From positions 1-20,376 of IMG/VR virus record IMGVR_UViG_3300042445_001555: a DNA stretch of 20,376 nucleotides. One strand, 5' to 3'. The stretch comes from a virus. The position numbers were made by a program, and so were the translations under genes. The notes under the pieces were generated by a model. It saw only the letters and a program-made list of their open reading frames with translations, was not told where the DNA came from and ran no database searches. This document shows positions 12,471-20,376 of this stretch, piece after piece (the first letter of the stretch is position 1; the number at the start of each line of letters is the position of its first letter).

Positions 12471-13070
12471 ATGAATCTAGACAAATTAAAAGGACACATC
12501 CCTGATAGCGTAATCGCTATGCTACCAGAAACAATTGAAAAATTTGAATTAAACACTTCATTACGCTTAGCACATTTTTTAGCTCAAGCAGGACATGAAT
12601 CAGGTGGATTCAAAGCAGTAAATGAAAATTTAAACTACGGCGCTAAGGGTCTACGTGGTATCTTTGGTAAATATTTTCCAACAGATGCAAAGGCCGCTTT
12701 ATATGAGCGCAAACCAGAAAAAATAGCTAATTTAGTTTATGGTGGAAGAATGGGTAATGGTGCCGAGGCTACAGGTGAAGGTTATAAATTCCGTGGTCGT
12801 GGATATATTCAATTAACTGGTAAAGATAACTATAGTGCATTCGATAAAGTAGTAGAAGAAAATCTAATTGAACAGCCAGATCTAGTTGCAACTAAATATC
12901 CATTATTATCAGCCGCTTGGTTTTTTCATAAGAATGGTTTACATAAATTAGCTGATGGTGGTGCTACTGAAGCAGTAGTAACAACTATCACTAAACGTGT
13001 TAATGGTGGTACGATTGGTTTACCTGATCGCATTAAACATTTTAATGAATACCACGCATTATTAGCTTAA
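12471..13070 (+). CDS. GH19 chitinase-like cell-wall hydrolase (endolysin or tail lysin)
   Basis: The 199-aa protein is a single GH19-type catalytic domain of full length for phage lysins. Visible are LAHFLAQAGHESGGF with the likely acid E43, NENLNYG with the likely second acid E52, GRMGNGAEATGEGYKFRGRG (92-111), YIQLTGKDNY (112-121), and a C-terminal AAWFFHKNGL and TKRVNGG. Phage GH19 enzymes cut the glycan strands of peptidoglycan. There is no signal peptide, so export needs a holin, or the enzyme acts from the virion. It is inserted between baseplate genes, and codon use is somewhat richer in G/C at third positions than the neighbours. Endolysin and tail-associated lysin cannot be told apart here. 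Confidence 0.85.
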   Translation: MNLDKLKGHIPDSVIAMLPETIEKFELNTSLRLAHFLAQAGHESGGFKAVNENLNYGAKGLRGIFGKYFPTDAKAALYERKPEKIANLVYGGRMGNGAEATGEGYKFRGRGYIQLTGKDNYSAFDKVVEENLIEQPDLVATKYPLLSAAWFFHKNGLHKLADGGATEAVVTTITKRVNGGTIGLPDRIKHFNEYHALLA

Positions 13071-13085
13071 GAAGCAATAATCTGT

Positions 13086-13094
13086 CATATTTAT
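13086..13094 (+). promoter_or_regulatory. CATATTTAT late-type box before the DNRLRE-like gene
   Basis: One mismatch to TATATTTAT, 19 nt before the ATG at 13114, in the 43-nt gap after the lysin gene. It would start a second late transcript (13114-19959). Confidence 0.4.
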
Positions 13095-13113
13095 ATGTAG
13101 TAATCATGTAACT

Positions 13114-14229
13114 ATGGCAATTTATAAAATATTTCCTGAAAAAAGTGCTACGCTCTATTCGTATTATCCAACCCTAAATACGGGGCTTGATGAGATACTA
13201 GAGCTTAGCACCTTTCTTTCTATTAATAATACCAATGAGGTATCTCGTGTATTATTAAAATTTCCAACCTCGGATATAAACAGTGTATTTACTAATAATG
13301 TAAAAACATCTAGTTTTGACTGTTATTTAAAATTATTTACAGCCGATGTTTCCCAAATTCCTTTAGATTATACAATTTATTCTCATCCTTTAGCCAGCGA
13401 CTGGAATATGGGCACGGGTAGATTAGCAAATCTACCAATTACTACAGATGGTGCTAGTTGGGCATATACAAATCAATTAAGCGGAAGTGCATGGTTTAAT
13501 CCATCATCTTTTCCAGCTGGTCAAACAGGATCATATCAATCTGGTAGTAATATAGGTGGTGGTTTATGGTACACTGCTTCTAGTTACGCAGCTACTCAAT
13601 CATTTACTTATACATCTACAACAGATAGTGATATTGAATTAAAAGTAACAAACGCTGTAAGTGCAAGTTATACTAATAGAATACCAAATTATGGTTTTAT
13701 TATTAAACATAGTGGTTCAATTGAATTTACTACAGCGTCTAAATTTGAAACTAAATATTTTTCTGATACTACCCATACTATTTATCCCCCATGTTTAGAA
13801 ATTAGATGGGATGATTCATCATATACTACCGGTTCACAAGCCGTAATGGACTCTGATTTATACGTTACTAGCATGGGTAATAATAAAAATATATATCAAC
13901 AAGACTCAGTACAACGTTTTAAAGTTAAAGTTAGAGCAAAATATCCCCCTAGAACGTATCAAACATCTTCATTTTCGTTTGCGTTAGTAAATTATGCTTT
14001 ACCTTCATCTTCATATTGGTCAATAAAAGATTTGGATACTGAAGAAATCGTCGTAGATTATGATACGAATTATACTAAAATTAGTTGTGATGCAAGTGGT
14101 AGTTACTTTGATGTTTATATGAATGGTTTAGAACCAGAACGCTATTATAAGTTATTATTTAAATCTATAATACCTAATGGTGAAACAATAATATTCGATG
14201 AAAATTACTACTTTAAAGTTATACGATAA
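13114..14229 (+). CDS. DNRLRE-like virion structural protein
   Basis: The 371-aa protein starts MAIYKIFPEKSATLYSYYP, followed by EVSRVLLKFPTSDI (about 45-60) and CYLKLFTADVSQIPLDYTIY. This order resembles DNRLRE domains, beta sandwiches in surface and structural proteins (resistance of the termini, a strand LLKF.). Further blocks are YGFIIKHSGS and PPCLEIRWDD (to about 235), then a distinct C-terminal half, beginning at about 250 with VTSMGNNKNIYQQDSVQRFKVKVRA and ending YFKVIR. S/T/Y-rich loops fit an exposed virion protein. It overlaps the next gene by 1 nt. Probably a baseplate or fibre-attachment component. Confidence 0.65.
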   Translation: MAIYKIFPEKSATLYSYYPTLNTGLDEILELSTFLSINNTNEVSRVLLKFPTSDINSVFTNNVKTSSFDCYLKLFTADVSQIPLDYTIYSHPLASDWNMGTGRLANLPITTDGASWAYTNQLSGSAWFNPSSFPAGQTGSYQSGSNIGGGLWYTASSYAATQSFTYTSTTDSDIELKVTNAVSASYTNRIPNYGFIIKHSGSIEFTTASKFETKYFSDTTHTIYPPCLEIRWDDSSYTTGSQAVMDSDLYVTSMGNNKNIYQQDSVQRFKVKVRAKYPPRTYQTSSFSFALVNYALPSSSYWSIKDLDTEEIVVDYDTNYTKISCDASGSYFDVYMNGLEPERYYKLLFKSIIPNGETIIFDENYYFKVIR

Positions 14230-14552
14230 TGTCTCAAATTTTAATACAAAAACAAGTATTTGATAAAGATACATTCGAGAAGGTAGTTGATACTCAATTT
14301 AGTCAATTGATTAATCCACTAGCATCTGATGTAGCAGAACCCTTAACTGTAGACGAATTTTTCAAACTATATGAAGAAATATTTTATCAAATACCAAAAG
14401 AAGGAGATATAAATTCACATAGATATATCCTTGAAAAAGAAGCTGATTACTTAGGAGTAAACTTAAATAATGACGATATTCAAGCTTTATTAGATGAAAT
14501 AACAACTCTAAGACAGACCGTTTTAGATACACAAACCGCTTTAAAAGGATAA
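14229..14552 (+). CDS. Small virion-module protein (107 aa)
   Basis: The acidic, mainly helical product begins MSQILIQKQVFDKDTFEKVV, contains LTVDEFFKLYEEIFYQIPKEG and HRYILEKEADYLGV, and ends with a coiled-coil-like stretch (DEITTLRQTVLDTQTALKG). It is packed between two structural genes (1-nt overlap, 3-nt gap) and is probably a small baseplate subunit or a chaperone for the 1489-aa protein that follows. Family not recognised. Confidence 0.6.
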   Translation: MSQILIQKQVFDKDTFEKVVDTQFSQLINPLASDVAEPLTVDEFFKLYEEIFYQIPKEGDINSHRYILEKEADYLGVNLNNDDIQALLDEITTLRQTVLDTQTALKG

Positions 14553-14555
14553 TAA

Positions 14556-17500
14556 ATGGCTGATAATATAAAAATAATAGGTACTATTTCAAATACATCA
14601 ACAGTTTCACGTTATGATGCTGATGATATTAATTTGATTCCAATCACCACATTAAAAGAATATTTTGGTGGAACGGATAACTATATTGAATATTATATAT
14701 ATGATGCTGGTAATAATTTATTAAATACAAATTATAATTATCTAGACTATAAACTACCTACTACTACTGGTTTAAAACCAAATACCGTTCCTGCTCCTAA
14801 TATTGCAGGAAATATACAAACAGATAATGTAGGTATTGTATCAACATTAGATACAGGAAGTGGAGCTATATACCCTATTATTGAAATAGATCCTGTAACG
14901 GATGTACAAAGTTTTGGATACTCATCAGGTGAATTTAAAGTTAGATATAATTTATTTCAAAATAAAATATCTAATTCTACTGAAAAAGCATTATATGTTA
15001 AAGAAATATCTCAAGATAGAACAGAGATAAGATTAGCTTCTACAACATTAACTGATGCTGATATCGAAACAGCAACAAATGCACTTATAAATGAAATAAA
15101 TAGTACTCCAACATATTATGTAGATTATTTATTAAATTTTGGTGATAATCAACAATATGTAGCCGTTAACGTTGCATTAAATAAAGCTACTACTGGATAT
15201 GAAGTATTATTTAAATTATATAATCCTTTACCTTTAGAAGTACAAGAAAAATCAACATTATGGGTTGTACAAGAACAAGCAAGCCCATACCTATTCGACA
15301 TAAATTTAGATAAGCTAATTACATTAGCACCAGGACCAAAACTAAGAGGTCCTAATTTTGATATAGCTATAGCTAATCAGAATACAATATCTACAGCATA
15401 TAATAATTATTCTGGTTTAATAACAAATTTACAAACATTACAACAAACATCTTATCATCAAATATTAAACTTGATGACTACACAAAGTGTAGACATTAAT
15501 GTAGACTATACTGATTATACTGATTTTGTATTTTTTGGATCGGCATACCAACGTTTATCTAATTTCTATACTAAGGCTAAACAGATCGAGGATTATAATA
15601 CTTTAATTAGTACTTATACAGCTCAAACATCGTCTATTCCTAGTTTAATAACTGAAATAAACCAATACGCTTCTAATATTAATACACTTATATCTCAGTT
15701 TGATGGATATGAATATTACTTATATTTTGAATCTAGTTCGTATGCTTGGCCTAAAACTAATTCTACTAGACCTTTTAGCTTATTATCTACTGGATCAATA
15801 ACCGTTAAAAATTGGTATACTAACCAAACATCATCTGCACAAACCTATGATTATAATAATTATGATAATTTAGAATATGCAGTCCCAACTTTCGTAAAGG
15901 ATGATGATACCAACCAACCATATTTGTTATTTTTAAATATGGTAGGTCATTATTTTGATAATATTTGGGTGTATATAAAAGCAATAACGGACGTTAATCT
16001 AGCGAATAACAACCTAGAACAAGGCATATCCAAAGATTTAGTATATGATCGATTAAAATCGTTAGGTATTAAGTTATATAACAGTCAAGCCGGTGAAGGA
16101 GTAGGCCAATATTTAATAGGTGCCAATACCGGTAGTAGTGTATTTGACAATAACTTTACCATTACTGGTAGTTATTTAAACAATATACCACGTAAAGACT
16201 TAGTATCTGAACTATATAAACGCCTATACCATAACTTACCACTATTAGTTAAAACTAAAGGTACAGTTGCTGGTTTAGAACATCTTGACACAATATTTGG
16301 TATTACAAGTAGTATATTAAATGTTAAGGAATTTGGTGGTAGTACTAAATCTAATTTAATAAAAGGATATAATGAAGATAAAGTAAGAATTGTACCTAAT
16401 ACTATTGAAGATAGAGCGACAACTATATATACATCCGCTAGTGTTTTATCAAACGAACTTAGTTTACAAACATTCCCTTCTGCATCTAAGGATTTTAGAG
16501 ATAATGATATGCATTATGTTGATATATCATTTTCACCTCAAACACAAATAGATACCTACATATCAGGAGCAATAGCGGTTAATAACCCTACATTTAACTT
16601 AGATAACTACATAGGTGATCCTAGACAACAATATAGCGCTTCTTATTCTGATTTAGATGACCAACGTAAATTATATTTTGAAACAGGAGTAGCGGGATTT
16701 AATCCATTTACTGCTTCATTATTAGATTATAATGGATTTATTAGATTAATAGAATTTTTTGATAATTCATTATTCAAAATGCTTTCGGATTTTGTTCCGG
16801 AACGCGCTAGTCTATCAACAGGAATTACAATTAACTCCCCAGTATTAGAAAGAAATAAATCAGTATATTCTGTTCCTACAGCAACTGAACAAACAGTATA
16901 CGATGCAGAATACCCAGCTCCTGAAGTATCAGCTCAATATGGTAAATTATATGATGATTTATCAGGAGATAAAAAACCATTTTATACAGGCGAATTAAGT
17001 GGTAGTGTAGTAGATGTGTATCAATATTTCACAGATAATAACAATCCATATCTAGGTGATTGGGATATATATAATGCACAACACAATATAACTCAAAGTA
17101 TAAATCGAAATACATTTAATCATTCAGATTGGAATGTATTATTAAATAATGTTTCTAAGAGTGTAGAATCAAACGTTAGAAAACACATAGAATATGTTTG
17201 GGGTACAACTGGTAGTATTACTAGTAGTGCTGAATTACAAGATTCATATTTATCACTTCGTTCATATAATACATCACGCTACGAAGGATCTAAGACAACA
17301 AGCTTACTTTATAACACATATACTAGTGCTTCTTTAACATATGCCGGAGATGATTCATTTGGTAAAACGGCCGCTATTGATCATAATTCATATAAATTAG
17401 CTTGGTTAAAATTAATTCCTACTCAAAGTTTAAATTTTTATGATAAAACGTCTCTTAGTTTAAAATACTTAGTTGATTCTGCTAATCAAGTAACAGAATT

Positions 17501-19025
17501 AAACTCATATAATAATAATATATGTGAAATACAAAATACATTTAAATCAGGTACTCCAACTATATTTTCTATAACAGAACCCGGTCAAAATAAATTAGAT
17601 GGAGATAAATTAATATGGAAAGGAGGATATTCATTTAGTCCTATAATTTATAGAGAAAATGGGGAAGTTTTAAATTTCACTTATGATAATTATTTATATA
17701 CAACTTCTTTACCCTTAGGATTTCTAGGAACTGATCCAAATTTTCTTGAATATAGTTTTAATGGTGGACAATATCCACCTAATACTCCTATTCAAAATAA
17801 ACCCGGAACAAATTTTTATAAAATAAATGGAGTTCCTTCTTTAACAGATGAGGTAATAGTAGATAAAGTAATTCCTGCTTCTAATTGGCCATATAATAAT
17901 ACTTCTAAAGTAAATTATACTTCCTACCCTGCAGGTTGGAATAATGGAGGGAACATTTCCAATTTTGGCCCATCATATAGATTTAGCATGTTCAATATAA
18001 ATAATTTTACAACTCCTCAACAAACTACATCGGGGAAAATTGATGGGTTTTTTAATGAACCGGCTTCTACCGCTTTTGATAATACTACTTATAAAATATC
18101 TAGAAATGGAACCTATAATATATCTGCTGGAGTTGAATTTTATATAAGACTTCAAGATATAGCTGCTGGGTGGCGTATTTTTAAAGCAGCATTAGTATTA
18201 GAAAAAGCAACATCAGATGGATATAGTACGGATACATGGACTGATTTACAAATATCAACTCCTATAATTACTAATAAAGAAAATGGTACTCGAGTATTAT
18301 TTGACCAAGCAACTAACACATTTAGAATTGACCCATTAGGTACAGATGAGGCTAGTATAACAAATAGAATGATATTAAATTATACTGGTAATTTAGTTGC
18401 TGGGGATTATTTAAGAATATCATTTTATCTTATAGATATTGCTAATATGGCAACCAGATCAAATGCGGGTACAATGAGATGGAGAAATATGCATTGGGGT
18501 GTAAATGATCCTACTAACACCAGTATTAAATATATATACACCGATAGTTATACATCTACTACACCTTTCTTTACTTTATCAACTACATACAAAACTAATG
18601 ATACTTTAATTTTTAATACTGTATCTTCTGCTTACTTTTATAGTTCATCTTTTACTAATACATCAGCAAATTATTCTCCTATTATTAATAAAATGTCTAT
18701 TCAACCTCTTGATTTAATTAAATTTGGACAATTTGAAGCACCAGAACCCTATTATGAAGTAAAGGAAGTAACAGATATAGGTACAGGAGGAAGTCATAGT
18801 TATAAAGTAGTAGTAACAGACTCAATAATATCATCATCAACATTAGCCGCTAATAATTTTGCTATTTTTAGACCTAAACTAGATGAAACTTCAGTTATAC
18901 TAGAAGGAAGAAAGGCAATAGGAACAGAAGAAATACCTCAATCTTTACTAATACCATATGATGCTTCTACTACATTAAAAAATAATATAGGCAGTATTGT
19001 AAAATCATTAAATACAACTATATAA
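14556..19025 (+). CDS. Giant baseplate-associated structural protein (1489 aa)
   Basis: This is the largest gene of the window. Residues 1-270 look like beta domains (IKIIGTISNTSTVSRYDADD..). Residues about 280-500 hold long helices. The conserved core is at about 545-595: PRKDLVSELYKRLYHNLP, LLVKTKGTVAGLEHL, and VKEFGG. A second core block, DFVPERASLSTGI with INSPVLERNK, lies at about 745-770. Residues about 1180-1295 look like a beta-sandwich domain (sugar-binding or jelly-roll type). The end (PEPYYEVKEVTDIGTGG... SIVKSLNTTI) is compact. I associate the KTKGT and EFGG motifs with large structural proteins of T4-like phages, in the position of wedge gp7-like proteins. S/T/Y/N-rich stretches suit an exposed part. 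A wedge or fibre-anchor role is inferred. Confidence 0.6.
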   Translation: MADNIKIIGTISNTSTVSRYDADDINLIPITTLKEYFGGTDNYIEYYIYDAGNNLLNTNYNYLDYKLPTTTGLKPNTVPAPNIAGNIQTDNVGIVSTLDTGSGAIYPIIEIDPVTDVQSFGYSSGEFKVRYNLFQNKISNSTEKALYVKEISQDRTEIRLASTTLTDADIETATNALINEINSTPTYYVDYLLNFGDNQQYVAVNVALNKATTGYEVLFKLYNPLPLEVQEKSTLWVVQEQASPYLFDINLDKLITLAPGPKLRGPNFDIAIANQNTISTAYNNYSGLITNLQTLQQTSYHQILNLMTTQSVDINVDYTDYTDFVFFGSAYQRLSNFYTKAKQIEDYNTLISTYTAQTSSIPSLITEINQYASNINTLISQFDGYEYYLYFESSSYAWPKTNSTRPFSLLSTGSITVKNWYTNQTSSAQTYDYNNYDNLEYAVPTFVKDDDTNQPYLLFLNMVGHYFDNIWVYIKAITDVNLANNNLEQGISKDLVYDRLKSLGIKLYNSQAGEGVGQYLIGANTGSSVFDNNFTITGSYLNNIPRKDLVSELYKRLYHNLPLLVKTKGTVAGLEHLDTIFGITSSILNVKEFGGSTKSNLIKGYNEDKVRIVPNTIEDRATTIYTSASVLSNELSLQTFPSASKDFRDNDMHYVDISFSPQTQIDTYISGAIAVNNPTFNLDNYIGDPRQQYSASYSDLDDQRKLYFETGVAGFNPFTASLLDYNGFIRLIEFFDNSLFKMLSDFVPERASLSTGITINSPVLERNKSVYSVPTATEQTVYDAEYPAPEVSAQYGKLYDDLSGDKKPFYTGELSGSVVDVYQYFTDNNNPYLGDWDIYNAQHNITQSINRNTFNHSDWNVLLNNVSKSVESNVRKHIEYVWGTTGSITSSAELQDSYLSLRSYNTSRYEGSKTTSLLYNTYTSASLTYAGDDSFGKTAAIDHNSYKLAWLKLIPTQSLNFYDKTSLSLKYLVDSANQVTELNSYNNNICEIQNTFKSGTPTIFSITEPGQNKLDGDKLIWKGGYSFSPIIYRENGEVLNFTYDNYLYTTSLPLGFLGTDPNFLEYSFNGGQYPPNTPIQNKPGTNFYKINGVPSLTDEVIVDKVIPASNWPYNNTSKVNYTSYPAGWNNGGNISNFGPSYRFSMFNINNFTTPQQTTSGKIDGFFNEPASTAFDNTTYKISRNGTYNISAGVEFYIRLQDIAAGWRIFKAALVLEKATSDGYSTDTWTDLQISTPIITNKENGTRVLFDQATNTFRIDPLGTDEASITNRMILNYTGNLVAGDYLRISFYLIDIANMATRSNAGTMRWRNMHWGVNDPTNTSIKYIYTDSYTSTTPFFTLSTTYKTNDTLIFNTVSSAYFYSSSFTNTSANYSPIINKMSIQPLDLIKFGQFEAPEPYYEVKEVTDIGTGGSHSYKVVVTDSIISSSTLAANNFAIFRPKLDETSVILEGRKAIGTEEIPQSLLIPYDASTTLKNNIGSIVKSLNTTI

Positions 19026-19026
19026 T

Positions 19027-19959
19027 ATGCAAGTAACTCATTATCCATTAACTAATACAGTAATAGCTACTACAGATAGTAATGCTATTCAACAGGTATT
19101 TACAGGAGTTAGCCTAATAATATCAGCTAGTGCATATAATACTACTGGATCTGAATTTGATGCTACTTTAGGAGATATTAGAATATTTGTTTATAGTGGA
19201 AGCAATATAATTGCTAATTTCCCCTATTCTCAAACAGATTTTTATACAGATTATACATTAGCATACGCTACTTCTTCCCAACCAAATGGATCTATAAATT
19301 TTACTACAGATTTAATAGATATAAATATAAATCCTAATTATTATTTTAAAATAGTAAACTCTTCTTCTTTAGAAGAAATATTAAATATAGGAATGGATTG
19401 GAATGAAAATAATGGCACTGTACCTTTTTTTTCATCTAATAAATATAATATTACAGTATATTCTGGAGATAGTAATATTAATGAACTTTATATATATAGT
19501 GGTAGTAACTTAATATCTTATATTACCTCTTCTATTAGCGCAAGCTATACATTAAATCCAACAAGTTCAAATTACTATCAAATAGTAGCAGATATTAAAT
19601 CTTCCACATCTCCTATAATAAATTGGGTTCAATATGAGTACTATCCATCTCCTTGGATTGATAATGATCTTTACATAGATTACGTCTTATTAGCAGATGG
19701 ATATTCAGGTACATCTGGTTCATTAACTTTTGCACCAAGTTCATCTATATATGTAAATCAAAACTGCCAAACAACATCTGGACAAACTGGTAGCTTTACT
19801 CTTAAAATAAGAAATGAAACAGACGCTATAACATTATATAATAATACTTTAAATTCAGTAGTGACTAGTTATACAAATTTACAGTCATTTACATTTAATG
19901 CATCAGCAAGTAAAGTATATTCTGTAACGGCATCATCAAACATCTACGCAGCTCCATAA
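19027..19959 (+). CDS. Beta-rich virion surface protein, fibre-like (310 aa)
   Basis: The protein is rich in Ser, Thr, Tyr and Asn with few charged residues and is made of short strands (IRIFVYSGSNIIANFPYSQ, NITVYSGDSNINELYIYSGSN, SFTLKIRNETDAITLYNNTL). The phrase YSGSN recurs at about 57-61 and 157-161, which suggests two related beta-sandwich domains. There is no helical or enzymatic part. The start is 1 nt after the previous stop. Composition and position fit a tail fibre, a fibre-tip or an adhesion accessory protein. Receptor binding is a guess. Confidence 0.55.
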   Translation: MQVTHYPLTNTVIATTDSNAIQQVFTGVSLIISASAYNTTGSEFDATLGDIRIFVYSGSNIIANFPYSQTDFYTDYTLAYATSSQPNGSINFTTDLIDININPNYYFKIVNSSSLEEILNIGMDWNENNGTVPFFSSNKYNITVYSGDSNINELYIYSGSNLISYITSSISASYTLNPTSSNYYQIVADIKSSTSPIINWVQYEYYPSPWIDNDLYIDYVLLADGYSGTSGSLTFAPSSSIYVNQNCQTTSGQTGSFTLKIRNETDAITLYNNTLNSVVTSYTNLQSFTFNASASKVYSVTASSNIYAAP

Positions 19960-19976
19960 CCAAAATCAAATTTTAA

Positions 19977-19985
19977 TATATTTAT
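19977..19985 (+). promoter_or_regulatory. TATATTTAT late-type box before the last gene
   Basis: It lies 21 nt before the ATG at 20007, in a 47-nt gap. It is an exact copy, with no -33 TTTG upstream. Confidence 0.45.
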
Positions 19986-20006
19986 TAGTATATACAAACA
20001 TAAAAC

Positions 20007-20376
20007 ATGGCAATATTAAATCCTACTACAGTAACCGTAGATGCAATTCTAACCACTAAAGGTCGTGAGTTGTTGGCTCGTAACGATGGTTCATTCCAAA
20101 TTACACAATTTTCATTAGCGGATGATGAAATTGATTATACATTATATAATCCAAATCAACCATCTGGCTCAGCGTTCTATGGTGAAGCAATTGAGGCAAT
20201 GCCTATTATTCAAGCATTTCCTAACGATACACAGATTATGCGTTATAAATTAGTAACACTTCCACGTGGTACTTCTCGTCTACCTGTTGTTAGCTTAGGT
20301 TACAATACTATTACACTTAAACAAGGTGCTTCAATCACAATTACTCCACAAACACTTAATTATTTAGGTGCTACAA
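20007..20376 (+). CDS. Conserved phage tail structural protein, N-terminal part (3' truncated by window)
   Basis: The frame is open from ATG 20007 to the window edge (123 codons). It begins MAILNPTTVTVDAILTTKGR, followed by ELLARNDGSFQITQFSLADD, EIDYTLYNP and PSGSAFYGEAIEAMP. I recognise this combination (TKGRELLA, F.IT.FSLADDEIDY.LYNP) as a common start of structural proteins in T4-like phages of AT-rich hosts, where it is usually annotated only as structural or tail protein. Third codon positions here are more often G or C than in the preceding genes, and codon choice suggests high expression. Its own late-type box supports abundant production. Full length and C-terminal domain are not visible. 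Confidence 0.65.
   Translation, partial: MAILNPTTVTVDAILTTKGRELLARNDGSFQITQFSLADDEIDYTLYNPNQPSGSAFYGEAIEAMPIIQAFPNDTQIMRYKLVTLPRGTSRLPVVSLGYNTITLKQGASITITPQTLNYLGAT

Overview
The window looks like part of a large, AT-rich, tailed phage (or phage-like contig) with a contractile, T4-like tail. Every convincing gene lies on the + strand. The host is probably a member of the Bacteroidota. Start codons almost never have a Shine-Dalgarno sequence but sit in A/T-rich leaders, and the upstream elements (TACATTTA, TACATTCA, TATATTTA) resemble the TAnnTTTG -7 box of that phylum. This host call is inferred from sequence style, not from a database match.

Positions 1-2870 form an accessory region of very small genes: an AT-hook-like repeat protein, an acidic protein and two Cys-rich mini-proteins. 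Most sit as single-gene units, with a repeated leader before the ATG (TACATTCACGTTAACCAA in its best form) and often a hairpin after the stop. Two gene-free gaps stand out. Positions 1790-2264 hold a late-promoter-like TATATTTAT box, then a 15-bp stem, a 9-bp pseudoknot, several smaller hairpins and a terminator-like hairpin: a candidate undescribed structured RNA of about 350 nt. Positions 2430-2875 hold a GC-rich island (about 63% G+C over 2481-2680 by hand count) with nested helices and no credible gene.

Positions 2876-5007 hold a run of small genes: a small membrane protein, three tandem paralogues (start M-x-T-A, end YNQTYN), a class II tRNA-Leu-like element without a foldable anticodon arm, short unknown genes, a T5orf172/GIY-YIG-type protein and an overlapping small membrane protein.

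Positions 5041-7084 are transitional: a probable structural or membrane-interacting protein, a strong terminator, two small conserved-looking proteins and a probable phage sigma factor. Positions 7112-20376 are a virion operon with gene spacing from -4 to +47 nt. It contains a gp5-like central spike, a coiled-coil protein with hydrophobic segments, a gp25-like wedge protein, a gp6-like wedge protein, a GH19 cell-wall hydrolase, a DNRLRE-like structural protein, a 1489-aa baseplate-associated protein, and a conserved tail protein that runs off the window end.

Working model: the sigma-like protein directs host RNA polymerase to the TATATTTAT boxes found 4-21 nt before several virion genes, with no recognisable -33 TTTG. 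The same box precedes the candidate structured RNA, which would make it a late transcript. The small-gene region uses the different TACATTCAC-type leader and is probably expressed earlier.
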